Below, in pieces: positions 55,130-64,000 of a DNA stretch of 64,000 nt. The notes beneath the pieces were generated by a model. The model saw only the letters and a list, made by a program, of their open reading frames with translations. It had not been told where the DNA came from and did not search any database. How positions within the stretch are numbered: the stretch's first letter is position 1; the number at the start of each line of letters is the position of its first letter. The position numbers were made by a program, and so were the translations under genes. Source of the DNA: Ooceraea biroi (Eukaryota > Arthropoda > Insecta > Hymenoptera > Formicidae); contig NC_039517.1 in assembly GCF_003672135.1 (NCBI RefSeq), positions 10,936,601 through 11,000,600 of the forward strand, given 5' to 3'.

Positions 55130-55725
55130 GGGCTAAAAGAGTGTAGGTGGGGCTATGCTTTTCTCAGGAAAGAAGAAAATATAAAAAAAGGTTTGTTTCT
55201 AATGAAACGTTCTTGGGTTCTGCATTATCGTGGTATCTGATGGATTTATGATACCGATTTCAAGTATTACGGTGCGGCATTTGTGAGAATCCCTACGCTG
55301 ACCATATTGCAATCCATGTTCCCGTTTCCTTTAGTCTATTTGTATAGTGTAGTTAGGTTCCGTCTGCCTATGTTGGCAGGATTTCTCAGTATTTAAATTC
55401 GGTAAATTACTTTTATTACCGTCAGCGGGTCACATTTCCCAAGTGCCGCTCCGCTTTTCCAGTTCTAGAGCTGTCTTCGCTAAGTGATGTTTTGCTACTA
55501 ACTTCGGTTGTTTATTGCCCTTCGAGCGTCCCGCCCGAGCACAGCTGGGGTTGGAAAACTGTGGGCCCTATGTTTTGCATAATCCCCGTCCACTTGACCC
55601 CTGCGCTCGTCCGGTCGTTCTTTCCGTTGGTGGGTTTTACTTCTTATTTGTCCCCTCTTTTTTCTAACTTTGATATTTTTCCTATGAAAGCGAGGAACCA
55701 TGGAGTCTCCTGGACGTAACACATT

Positions 55726-55824
55726 AAATAATCGAATTACTTCAGTTAACGATCGTTCATTATCACCCCATCCGCGCATCATGAGGATAGTGATTCTTTC
55801 ATGCTCCGACAATTCGTTAGCCAT
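55726..55824 (-). pseudogene. Tc1/mariner-type transposase, first codons
   Basis: ATG at 55822-55824: MANELSEHERITILMMRGW, then RSLTEVIRLFN up to the CATT duplication. It joins in frame with 50630 (ETFPNQINK) once LTR 3 and one TSD are removed. This is the first helix-turn-helix of the DUF4817-like domain. Confidence 0.8.
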
Positions 55825-56527
55825 TTTTTTAGTCAAACGATTAATATTTAATTTATTAATTTCCGACCCAAGAAGACAAAAGTTCTCAGCAGAAGCGGAG
55901 AGTGCTCTGCTCTGAACGCTATCACCCTATCTGAATGATTATGCGCGAGAAAATAACACTCTACACTAAGGCGTTTGCATGTGTTACGTCCAGAGACTGC
56001 ACGGTTCCTTGCTTTCACGAAACATAGCGATATCTCTTTTTCCCATGTCGGACCATGTGGCGCGACACGTCGATCCGGTCACGTGTGGTCAGTAGGGTTT
56101 AGGGTCCCAGTGTGGGATTAAAAAAAAGGAAAAAAACAAACGATACAGCTGAGTCGGATCATCTCCGGGCAAATACCCTCACAGAAGCCGCTGGTTCTGA
56201 CACACGTGTCCGGGCAGGCGCGATATTAGATCCCGATATTAAACCCCTTGATTTCTAATGATTAATTATTATTGAATTAAAAGACAATAAGCCGCATCGC
56301 AACAAATTCGATCGCGCGTGACTGTACGCTCGCGGTGTCAGTATGGGATCGCTCTTCCGGGAAGAGAAATGATATAGCTGCGCCGGATCATTCCCGGGTA
56401 CATACCCTCACAGGAGCCGCGAGTCCAGACACACGTGTACCGACGCGAGACTTCGGTCAGGAAATTATCCGGCTTAAGAGAACCATCTGCGAACGTCTTA
56501 GCGCCTCATGGGAGCGTCCCGTTTGGC

Positions 56528-56950
56528 CACGTTGATATTAACCACAGTCCCGATTGACCACGTTGAAATTGACCACGTTCCAATTGACCACGTTGATATT
56601 GACCACGTTGCGATTGACCAGTCCCGATTGACCACGGTCCCGATTGACCATGTTGATATTGGCCACGTCCCGATTGACCACGTTGATATTGGCCACGGTC
56701 CCGATTGACCTCGTTGATATTGGCCATGGTCCCGATTGACCACATTGATATTGGCCACGGTCCCGATTGACCTCGTTGAAATTGGCCACGATCCCGATTG
56801 ACCACGTTGATATTGGCCACGGTCCCGATTGACCACGTTGATATTGGCCACGGTCCCGATTGACCACGTTGATATTGGCCACGGTCCCGGTTGACCACAT
56901 TTATATTGGCCACGGTCCCGATTGACCACGTTGATATTGGCCACGGTCCC
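56528..56950. repeat. Minisatellite of 15/16-bp units in 31-bp dimers
   Basis: Units GTTGATATTGGCCAC and GGTCCCGATTGACCAC alternate with few changes. Because 31 is not a multiple of three, all frames stay open, giving spurious long ORFs. The first third has shorter 15-bp units (GTTGATATTGACCAC). Confidence 0.92.
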
Positions 56951-57483
56951 TATATGCACCCCAAACTATATTCGCATTTTCATTTACACATTTTATAAAA
57001 ACCAAGCAACACGAACTCACGATATTATATTGTACGCAGATTTAATTTCTTTTTTGCAAATATAATGTTTTTAATATCAATAATAATAATTCCGCCAGAT
57101 AACTTTAATTACAAAAGATATTTATTGTTCGACAATTCTGGCAAGTGTAATACAAAAGCACGACGTTTCGACCCCAATTCGGGCCCTTCTCAAGTGCAAA
57201 TATAAATAAATCCGTACATAACCAGTTATTCTCTGTAACATATCAATATTAATATTCCATCAAATTTTCTAATTAGTTTGAATTTCACCATAAATAATTT
57301 TTTTCATAAATAATGTTTTTAACCCTTCATGGTCACTCGGGGTCCAAAAGACCCCAACGAAAATTTAAGGTTTTATATCTTTCTGTTCTAAATTGAAAAT
57401 TAATTTTTTACTGCCATTTACCGGTAGCTTCAAGTACTCTTTTTTCGTTCTAATACTAGGTGTCGCCCGCAGCGCACTAGTAT
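56951..57483. other. LTR-internal AT-rich sequence
   Basis: No gene is present. CACGACGTTTCGACCCCAAT and GGGCCCTTCTCAAGTGCAAA resemble a 'cut-and-paste' MITE end, but no partner was found. Confidence 0.35.
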
Positions 57484-57756
57484 TAGTGTCCCTATAATAA
57501 GAGTTTGGACACCGCCTAAGTGATTTCTGATTGGTTCCGCCAATTAGATACAGTAGCTGGCAATAAATTAATATTTGGACACCGTAATACTTGAAAATAA
57601 TTAATCTATTTTAATATATAAAAACTGAGAAACTCAAGGAACTGAGCAGTTATCCATGCTATTTATAAAGCAACCGCGAATAAGCGTTTCTGGTATATTT
57701 GACTGAATATGGCGGCCAAATCGTGCGGTGTCCAGACTCTTATTATAGGGACACTA
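57484..57756. mobile_element. hAT-like MITE, 273 bp
   Basis: Ends TAGTGTCCCTATAATAAGAG and CTCTTATTATAGGGACACTA, then GTTTGGACACCGC against CGGTGTCCAGAC. The flanking 8-mers ACTAGTAT and ACTAGGGT match at six of eight positions, the last three being affected by the neighbouring insertion. Same terminus type as 429-705. Confidence 0.75.
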
Positions 57757-57761
57757 ACTAG

Positions 57762-58805
57762 GGTAATTATGCATTATAGGGGTGTCAGCTCCGATGACCT
57801 TGACCTTGACATATATTATAGAAGTGACCCTCCTGAGTGACCTTCAAAAGGTTTTAGCTGTCGCTCGTTGTTTATTAAAAAGTTATTAACAAAAGAAGTT
57901 TAATAGTTTTGCATGTGTTTTCAGCAAGCGAGGTTCCACGCAAAGCAAGATTCTATATTGTAACTTCCACGCAGTACTTTTGGTCACTCTAAAGTTTTGT
58001 TATTTATTTTATGTGGAAGAGTACTAGGTGACGGGCGAAGCCCGTCTCCTCGTGCTCTTCCACCCAAGCATATACTTTCCCAGTATAAACTTTTTTACTT
58101 TAATATTATTAATTTTTTATACTGGGAAAGTATATGCTTGGGTGGAAGAGCACGAGGAGACGGGCTTCGCCCGTCACCTAGTACTCTTCCACATAAAAAA
58201 AAAACAAAACTTTAGGGTAACCAAAAGTACTGCGTGGAAGTTACAATGTAGAACTATCTGCAGATTACTGGGATGGAATGATCTCTGTATATTTCAACGT
58301 GAAGTTCTTACTTTGCGTTTTCGGACAGCTGAAAAGTTTTGCAAAACAGATTTCACCGTACAGATTTTGATCACCTGGTACACGGCACGGATCCCGGCGG
58401 GGAAGAGGGGCACAGCCCCTCCTCCTCACTCTCTCGCGAAGCGAGCTGAAAACGAGCACTCAACTGTCGCCTAATAATATTAACGAGCGTATGTGTGCGG
58501 GGCTTTATTCATTAAACTGTTTTGTTAATAACTTTTTAACAAACAACGAGCGACGGTTAAAACCTAATGCGGGTTTTTCGGGGAGGTGACCTTGGTAATA
58601 TATGTCAATATCATGGTCTTGCTTCGCGTGGACAGCTGACAATTTGTGCAAAATCATTAAACTTCTTTTGTTTACAACTTTTTAATAAACAACGAGCGAC
58701 GGCTAAAACCTTTTGAAGGTCACTCAGGAGGGTACTCTTGACAACATATGTCAAGGTCAAAGTCATCGGATTTAACACCCCTATAATGCATGATTACCTT
58801 TATTT
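57762..58805. mobile_element. Foldback element, about 1 kb, containing the shared hairpin core
   Basis: Outer arms GCATTATAGGGGTGTCAGCT (57771) and the inverse AACACCCCTATAATGC (58777-58792), continuing inward with CGATGACCTTGACCTTGAC, AACAACGAGCGAC blocks and TTAATAACTTTTTAA. The centre 57945-58250 is the hairpin also present at 4345-4665. 58330-58505 resembles 17614-17820. No gene is present. Confidence 0.7.
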
Positions 58806-59045
58806 CACCTCTTTCCTTCCTCATTTGATCGCACGAGGTCCTGTCCTTTGTAATAGGGATTAAATTCCCTTACATAAAAAAGGGGTCAAAAAGCGGACTT
58901 TTATCTTAAAGAAGTGTAAGACCGGCCTTCGGCCGTTGACCTTCTTCTTGATAACTTGGTCAGTTCGTCTCACGTTCACACGTGAGAAAGGTGGGTACGT
59001 CTCCTTCCGTAGAGCTGGACGTAACAGACCCACATAGTTAAATTT

Positions 59046-59063
59046 TGGGGGCTCGTCCGGGAT
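59046..59063 (+). promoter_or_regulatory. tRNA-Pro-type primer-binding site
   Basis: TGGGGGCTCGTCCGGGAT, 18 bases ending 25 bp before the gag ATG. This string is the well-known complement of the tRNA-Pro 3' end used by many retroelements. It starts 19 bp after the LTR end, farther than the usual 0-10 bp. Confidence 0.8.
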
Positions 59064-59088
59064 GATAAGTGCGATCTATTGAGAGGGA

Positions 59089-59635
59089 ATGACCACGAGG
59101 TCTCAAAGTAATAAACAAGAGGTTGATGCACTTTACAACCAAGCATTGGGAAGAAACCAGGCACCTCAACCTGCAATTCCTTATACCTCTACCCCTATTG
59201 AACCTCGTGACCACATCCGCAAAGAACTTAAATTTTCTCCAGACGAAACCGTAGTCGGTAAAAGATTTTCTTCCTTTGTATCGTTCACTCTTGGTGAAAG
59301 TACCCTCAGACCTATTATTAAAGAGGCTAGTGAGTCGATAACCATGTCGCAAAATAATTTTGTCACGTTGAAATATGCTGTCGAGTACCCTTCTTTGACG
59401 GTAGCAATATTCCGTTAAGCTACTTTGTCGAAGGATGCGAGGAAGCGAAAGCTATGATACCGAGCGAGGCCGAATCGCAATTTACAAAAGTTATTAGAAC
59501 GCGAATCGTAGGAGAAGCACGTAGAACAATCCAAGGACAAGATTTTGATATAGTAGCACAATTGACGAAGTTTTTAAAACAAATTATGGTCCTTTTAAAA
59601 ACGCATATCAGTTACAAGGGAAGTTAGGAAACATA
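59089..59635 (+). pseudogene. Gypsy-3 gag, N-terminal part
   Basis: ATG at 59089 (MTTRSQSNKQEVDALYNQAL). The capsid-like region includes LKYAVEYPSLTVAIF, then after a frameshift near 59410 SYFVEGCEEAKAMIPSEAES, FTKVIRTRIVGEARRTIQ and DFDIVAQLTKFLKQI. A second shift lies near 59590 before YQLQGKLGN. This pattern belongs to insect Gypsy (17.6/297-like) gag proteins. It is cut at 59635 where CACTGAAAGAAAAAG begins. Confidence 0.75.
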
Positions 59636-60350
59636 CACTGAAAGAAAAAGTTGGCTGTTGTAGCCTAGAATTGGCTGCATCAGCCAATTTAGATGATTAA
59701 ATATGGCATAGCATTTTTATTGACTACAGCAGCCAATTTTCAAAGCTGCTATAAAGTTGGCTGAAGTATTAACGTGACTTTGCTGCTCTAACCAGCTATT
59801 TACTTAGCAGCGGTTTGCTAATTGGCTACTCCAACGAATAACTCCTGTGCAACTGCCTACCAGTTGGTTGGTCCAATAAATTGATTTTTGCATGGCAGTC
59901 ATCCTCTGCATATTGTTGTGACCATCCGATTGCATAAACCATATGCACGGAAAATAATAGTTGTAATATATACACCTAAAAATATTGCTACGTTAGCCAC
60001 TTTTTATTCCTTCAATAAAAAAAGTAGCTAACACGGCAATATTTTAAGATGTTCATATGTATATTACAACTATTTTTTTCCGTGCAGATGCGCAATCAGA
60101 AGACGTTATATTACAATTTGTACAGAGACAATAGCAAAGCTTTAATCCGTTGATAGTCAGTTACCATTCTTTAAGCTCGAACAATATATAAAATAGACAA
60201 ATTATTTTCAAATATTATTAATAATTTATTTTTATGCATTTAAACAAATACATTAACACCGCATATTCAATAAAGACAATTCTTATAATAAACAGAACAT
60301 TAATTACTTATTACATTTGAAAACGCTTAACAAGATACACTTAAGAAGAC
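59636..60350. other. Start of next element: repeat-rich non-coding DNA
   Basis: Begins CACTGAAAGAAAAAGTTGGC, compatible with a CACTA-type terminus. 59650-59830 has many GGCTG(C/T)...AGCC(A/G) pairs. 59945-60085 is a 141-bp palindromic MITE (GCACGGAAAA... to ...TTTTTCCGTGC). 60090-60350 is AT-rich and leads to the 3' end of the 827-aa gene. Confidence 0.45.
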
Positions 60351-62834
60351 TTAATGAAAACATTTACATATGTCTTGTAAATACTCACAATGCATGCCTT
60401 GTAGAAATAAAGTATTGCCATCATTTATTCTGATTGAAATAAGTGGAGAGTGATCAAACAAATCATCAATGTTAATGCAAGAAATTTTAGTACTCATTTG
60501 AACATCATAGGCATGCATATGTTCATCAAAGCCAATTGTTGTAAAGGTAAAACACACAAGACACACCTTGAAGCCCTTCCTGCAATATATCCTTTGAATC
60601 TCACCAAAGATAGGCAATTCAAAATTATCTGACCCAAGAACAACACATGTACCAATTCTATATTTTGTTCCCTTATCAATCCATGGAACCTCTATGCAAG
60701 TTGCTCTAAAATCAACAGGAATGTAGGAATGATCTAAATTTTCGTTTTCAGGCAACTGATCTAAAATATTCCCTGGTCCCATTTCAAATTTCTGAGTAAA
60801 TCCTTTCTGACTTATTAATCTATAACACATTTGCAGAGATTCTTTGAACGCTAATGTAAAAGTAATGTTTCTTCTTGAGTATGTCGCATTAGCACGAATC
60901 TTATTAAGCCTATTTTTCGATTCTTGTCTCATTGTGCTAAATAAAGCTAATGGTCCTGACATTTCAAGCATTATAGGAAAGTGTAGCATAATATGATGCT
61001 TAGGTTTTAGTTTATCTTTAAAGAGTTCCTGATACAATGTATGATGTTCAAAAATGAGTTGTTGCTCCAACAATATTGATACTTCAGTCTGAATATTTGT
61101 AGCAGCAATAATATCAAATACTTGGTGTAAAGCAATATAAAAATGCCAAAATTTATTATCACAAGGCACAAAATCTCCAACTAGAAAAAAATTTATCATT
61201 TCAGTACCTGACATATTTAAATGTTTGTTTTTTACTTCTTCCTCTGTTACAAGTGGCCTGTTCGAAAATCCGTTTATATAATAATCAAAAGTTTTCATTC
61301 TTTCATTAAGTTGTTGACTTACAAAATGTTTCTCATTGAACATTAAATGATATAATAAATGACCCATTTCATATCGCAGACAACCTTCTGCCATCTCATA
61401 TAACAAAGGATCTGAAGCAAAGTTTTCATAAACATGAAACCCTTTAACTTCATTCCAAATTGAATATTCATTTAAACTAGATTTGGATAGACCATCATGG
61501 ATATCGTTCAAGTACTTTTCTTTCCTTCTCAAATTTTCTTTTCGTACAAAGCAATCTTTTTCCAAATCTTCCTTTCGGGTAGTGCAAAAGCGGCAATAAT
61601 AAGTGGCATTAAAACCCATTGAATAGCCTAATATTGTATTGAGTCCAAGATTGTCCCCAGTCAATAAACCAAGAGCAAAGTATACTTTTTGGTCACCCTG
61701 TGGCAAATGTAAAACAATACCATAGTCCTGAATGAAATTGTTTTCATCTACTAATATGCGAAACATAGCTTCATTTTTAAAATGGGTTCTATCAGATGCA
61801 TGGAACAATAAAGCAACAAAAATTTCATTCAATGTGGAGTATTCTGGTGGAATACATGGAATAGTAATATAAGTTCCGCCTATCTTTTGAATTGCTTTAT
61901 AACTTCCCAAAAGATTATTTACTTCGAAGTCATCGTAATAAACGAAAATAGGAAAAACAATTTTGTAGAAAAATAATCTGTTGTTTTTTCTCCACAATCT
62001 ACCCTGAACAAAATTAGATAATACAGTTGTCTCTTCCATTAAATATATCATGTAATTATAAATAATGTCAAAAACTCCTGGAAGAATAAAGAAAGCTTTC
62101 AAAATTTTACGAAGAGGTAGGAATTGACCATATATGGGTACTATGTTTTTAATAATTCGGTTGTCAACTCTTTTTTCACTTACAACGTTTCCAACAATAT
62201 ATGACTGAGGCTTAATAAAATAATCTGTTGCCTGTAAAGTTTTTATACGCTTATACTCCGAATCAAAATTGGTGAATAATTTAAGCACTGTATCAAATAA
62301 ACCGAAAATATTCCGTACTACATTCTCATTAGATTCTGCTTCATTACACATCAAACTTATAGCAGACTTCAGAGATGATATAATACTAGAAAACAAGGCA
62401 GCTGTATTATCTATTACACTTTGAGTATGGCTTCGGGGCAAAGTTGGATCTGCATATAATTTCTCAACGTAATATAGCAAGCAGTTATGAAGTTTGTCAT
62501 TGATAGATTCTTTTGAGACTGATATGTTCTCAAGAAAATCATCAGAGGAAATAATATTTTCAGATTCTGAGTCTAATGATCGTGAGTTACCTGTATTACT
62601 TTTTTTAGCATAACTTTGAATATGACTCTTAACGACAGAATTAGCTGGAAATTTATGATAGGATATCAGATGTTTTCGAAATTTTTGCCATGAATTATAA
62701 TCTGATAAACATTGGGGTACTTGACACTTATATACCGTATTATCGTCAAATTTATGAGCAGTACTTAAATGCAAATATAGAGCATTGACAGAGGTCAAAG
62801 TTAAATTACAATTTTGCCCTACACACTTTATCAT
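60351..62834 (-). CDS. Transposase-like C2H2 zinc-finger protein, 827 aa, intact
   Basis: ATG at 62832-62834, stop at 60351, no interruption. N-terminus: two C2H2-like fingers (CNLTLTSVNALYLHLSTAH with an upstream Cys; CQVPQCLSDYNSWQKFRKHL followed by ISYH). Residues about 90-200 are helical and acidic. The centre has LPLRKILKAFFILPGVFDII, GTYITIPCIPPEYSTLNEIF, GDNLGLNTILGYSMGF and the Cys motif YYCRFCTTRKEDL. These are hallmarks of a transposase family that I know from insect and vertebrate genomes (EnSpm/CACTA-like, by memory). Where that family usually has an 'MHD-x-LEG' box, this protein reads DPLLYEMAEGCLRYEMG. It is a recent element or a domesticated gene. Confidence 0.6.
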   Translation of the reverse strand: MIKCVGQNCNLTLTSVNALYLHLSTAHKFDDNTVYKCQVPQCLSDYNSWQKFRKHLISYHKFPANSVVKSHIQSYAKKSNTGNSRSLDSESENIISSDDFLENISVSKESINDKLHNCLLYYVEKLYADPTLPRSHTQSVIDNTAALFSSIISSLKSAISLMCNEAESNENVVRNIFGLFDTVLKLFTNFDSEYKRIKTLQATDYFIKPQSYIVGNVVSEKRVDNRIIKNIVPIYGQFLPLRKILKAFFILPGVFDIIYNYMIYLMEETTVLSNFVQGRLWRKNNRLFFYKIVFPIFVYYDDFEVNNLLGSYKAIQKIGGTYITIPCIPPEYSTLNEIFVALLFHASDRTHFKNEAMFRILVDENNFIQDYGIVLHLPQGDQKVYFALGLLTGDNLGLNTILGYSMGFNATYYCRFCTTRKEDLEKDCFVRKENLRRKEKYLNDIHDGLSKSSLNEYSIWNEVKGFHVYENFASDPLLYEMAEGCLRYEMGHLLYHLMFNEKHFVSQQLNERMKTFDYYINGFSNRPLVTEEEVKNKHLNMSGTEMINFFLVGDFVPCDNKFWHFYIALHQVFDIIAATNIQTEVSILLEQQLIFEHHTLYQELFKDKLKPKHHIMLHFPIMLEMSGPLALFSTMRQESKNRLNKIRANATYSRRNITFTLAFKESLQMCYRLISQKGFTQKFEMGPGNILDQLPENENLDHSYIPVDFRATCIEVPWIDKGTKYRIGTCVVLGSDNFELPIFGEIQRIYCRKGFKVCLVCFTFTTIGFDEHMHAYDVQMSTKISCINIDDLFDHSPLISIRINDGNTLFLQGMHCEYLQDICKCFH

Positions 62835-62916
62835 TGTAATATTTTATTTACGAACAAAAATATTTAAAAATTAAACCTTAAAAGCAGAACAAAGTTATTC
62901 TCAACTTAAAAAGAAT

Positions 62917-63240
62917 TTAATTATCTGCGAACTGTAAATATGCATTCATCAATGTTGCTACAGAGGGTATATGTTCATCCCATTGAGTTTTTAATTGATA
63001 AATAGCTAGCTGAAGAAAAAGCCATGGCTGACTACTCTGAAAGGGATAGAATGCATGCAAAGCATGATATGCTTTAAAGCACACATCTATTGCACGTAAA
63101 GGACTCTCTACCTTATACGGAAAGTTATCGATATAAACGTAGGATTCTGTAATATTTGCTGTACTAGCAACACAGGCGCGCGCGTAGCGCGCTATTTTAT
63201 TTTTCAATATTAATAATGTTTATTATTATATAATAAATAA
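62917..63240 (-). pseudogene. Companion ORF of the 827-aa element, C-terminal exon
   Basis: The minus frame ends FLQLAIYQLKTQWDEHIPSV... LQFADN-stop at 62917. It contains ESPLRAIDVCFKAYHALHAF and FYPFQSSQPWLFLQLAIYQL, a block that I associate with the second protein encoded beside this transposase family (by memory). It lies 82 bp upstream of the 827-aa start on the same strand. The 5' side runs into a MITE (63241-63528); its earlier exon may be at 63529-63632. Confidence 0.4.
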
Positions 63241-63528
63241 CAAATCCTATTCTAAAAAAGGCGTTAAAGGTGTTATTTATTTCATCGTGTTTCATCAATA
63301 CAAATTTGACAGAATTGACAGCTGCCATTTTCACGTTCCTAAGAAATAATAAATTAATATAACCGCACTGACAGCCACTATGACATTCTGACATTCGCAA
63401 CACGAAGTTCAAGTCACACGAAGTTCGAGCCAAGCGAGAGAACCAATCAGCGTCGCGGAAAAGAGGCCTCAATATTCGATAAAAAAGAACTTCACGAAGT
63501 TAACACGCCTTTTTTAGAATAGGATTTT
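63241..63528. mobile_element. MITE with AATCCTATTCTAAAAAAGGC termini
   Basis: AATCCTATTCTAAAAAAGGC at the left and GCCTTTTTTAGAATAGGATT at the right, about 288 bp. The inner part has (CACACGAAGTTC)-type repeats. It interrupts the companion ORF. Confidence 0.7.
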
Positions 63529-63632
63529 CAGCAATGATGACAGGGAACGGCTGAAGTTGCTTCTTAGCAGCAAATAGTTTCTGCCTTATGCGTTCCACTT
63601 CCACCTCTAAATCTCGTAAAGCCTAAAAAAAT
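63529..63632 (-). pseudogene. Possible upstream exon of the companion ORF
   Basis: Minus: acceptor-like TATTTTTTTAG|GCTTTACG, then ALRDLEVEVERIRQKLFAAK and KQLQPFPVIIAEN, a coiled-coil-like segment running into the MITE. The frame relation to 63240 is not established. Confidence 0.3.
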
Positions 63633-64000
63633 AGATTAAATTTGGCAAAAACATTTGTATAGAAATATTTTTCACATCACCTTCTCTTACAATATTGTTA
63701 TGTCTTAAGGGGACGCTGCAATGACTGCTGAACTCTGACGTGAAAGCGCCTCTATCCAATTGGGAAAAATTATAATATTGATTTTTGTTTCATTTTCATC
63801 TGCTATTGAATAATGCTCTAATTTATTTCCGTACGTACTTTTATTGTGTAAAAACGTTTTTAATTCTGTGTAATACCAATACGACACAAACATTACAGTG
63901 AAAAGTCACACAAACTATATATATAGTGTGTGTGACTTCATTAATATATATATATATATACAGGGTGTTTCCTAAGTAAGTAGATAAACTTAAGGAGGAT
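63633..64000. other. Terminal region with AT repeats and a terminus-like motif
   Basis: 63889-63893 CAGTG could be the other end of a CACTA-type element starting at 59636, but no 3-bp TSD matches. TA microsatellite at 63942-63960. 63961 onward, CAGGGTGTTTCCTAAGTAAG, looks like a transposon terminus cut by the window end. Confidence 0.35.

Larger units (their letters stand above)
50635..55721 (-). mobile_element. Solo LTR 3 of TGTTACGTCCAG family, with a second solo LTR inside
   Basis: Minus orientation: TGTTACGTCCAGGAGACTCC at 55721 to GAGCTCTGGACGTAACA at 50635. The 4-bp TSD CATT is at 50631-50634 and 55722-55725. Its left (5') half resembles solo LTR 2 (13456). It carries a TATA box (55122-55129), a donor-like site, a 232-codon proline-rich ORF and the conserved GGGAATTGAATCCC block (50877-50890). 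Without the inner insertion it is about 2.2 kb. Its insertion site lies in the transposase gene, whose frame is restored on excision. Confidence 0.87.
55982..59026 (+). mobile_element. 5' LTR of the TGTTACGTCCAG Gypsy element (carries nested repeats)
   Basis: Begins TGTTACGTCCAGAGACTGCA and ends GAGCTGGACGTAACA. The 3' block TAATAGGGATTAAATTCCC lies at 58850-58868. A primer-binding site starts 19 bp downstream and gag follows, so this terminal repeat is a true LTR. It contains a minisatellite (56528-56950), a hAT-like MITE (57484-57756) and a foldback element (57762-58805), leaving about 1.7 kb. The 3' LTR is not in the window. Confidence 0.72.

Noticed and set aside
56498..56959. Several overlapping 120-153-codon open frames on minus
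   Set aside because: They are translations of the 31-bp minisatellite in all frames. The period is not a multiple of three, and stops are absent by composition.
63197..63472. 91-codon minus ORF with hydrophobic end
   Set aside because: It lies almost wholly inside the MITE at 63241-63528; no family features.
1..64000. CRISPR array
   Set aside because: Tandem arrays here (31 bp, 35 bp, GA satellite) lack unique spacers, and the genome is eukaryotic.

Overview
The window reads as intergenic, transposon-built chromatin of an insect, most likely a hymenopteran and probably an ant. This is inferred from its content: cecropia- and mauritiana-like mariners, an R1-clade LINE, Gypsy elements, a Penelope-like fragment, Maverick/Polinton genes with spliceosomal introns, and many palindromic MITEs on an AT-rich background. 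There are no rRNA genes, no bacterial operons and no CRISPR. No ordinary conserved host gene could be identified. Almost every readable protein belongs to a mobile element, and most are broken.

Layout. 1-1700: Gypsy remnant (gag/protease, minus strand) split by a hAT-like MITE. 1946-3228: mariner A1. 3925-4999: 1.1 kb foldback element. 5793-7069: mariner B. 7636-8103: unrecognised ORF. 8384-11578: solo LTR of the 'TGTTACGTCCAG' family, carrying a TATA box, a probable intron and a proline-rich ORF, and hit by an R1-clade LINE. 13378-20800: palindromes, MITEs, a second solo LTR, a pogo-like remnant and GA-rich satellite. 21445-32478: a decayed Polinton, with polymerase B on plus, then integrase, a 507-aa protein and a packaging ATPase on minus; it is interrupted at 24623-27365 and 28389-29968. 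33-35 kb: GC-rich and tandem repeats. 35.0-39.43 kb: second Gypsy element. 39.5-42 kb: DDE transposase tail, Penelope GIY-YIG fragment, acidic mini-exons, small solo LTR. 42.3-48.2 kb: a second set of Polinton fragments, including two polymerase copies joined head to head. 48.2-55.8 kb: a Tc1/mariner-type transposase split by a solo LTR that is itself split by another solo LTR containing mariner A2. 55982-59635: 5' LTR, tRNA-Pro type primer site and gag start of the TGTTACGTCCAG Gypsy family. 59.6-63.9 kb: element with an intact 827-aa zinc-finger transposase-like protein.

The order of events can be read because target-site duplications and restored reading frames mark successive insertions. 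The least expected signals are (i) stop-free, ATG-free, apparently spliced ORFs inside two members of one solo-LTR family, (ii) the same intron kept in three Polinton polymerase copies, (iii) two mariner copies sharing the same in-frame stop, and (iv) a hairpin core found inside two otherwise different foldback elements. Coordinates of element ends marked by TSDs are firm to a few bases; ends of old repeats are approximate.
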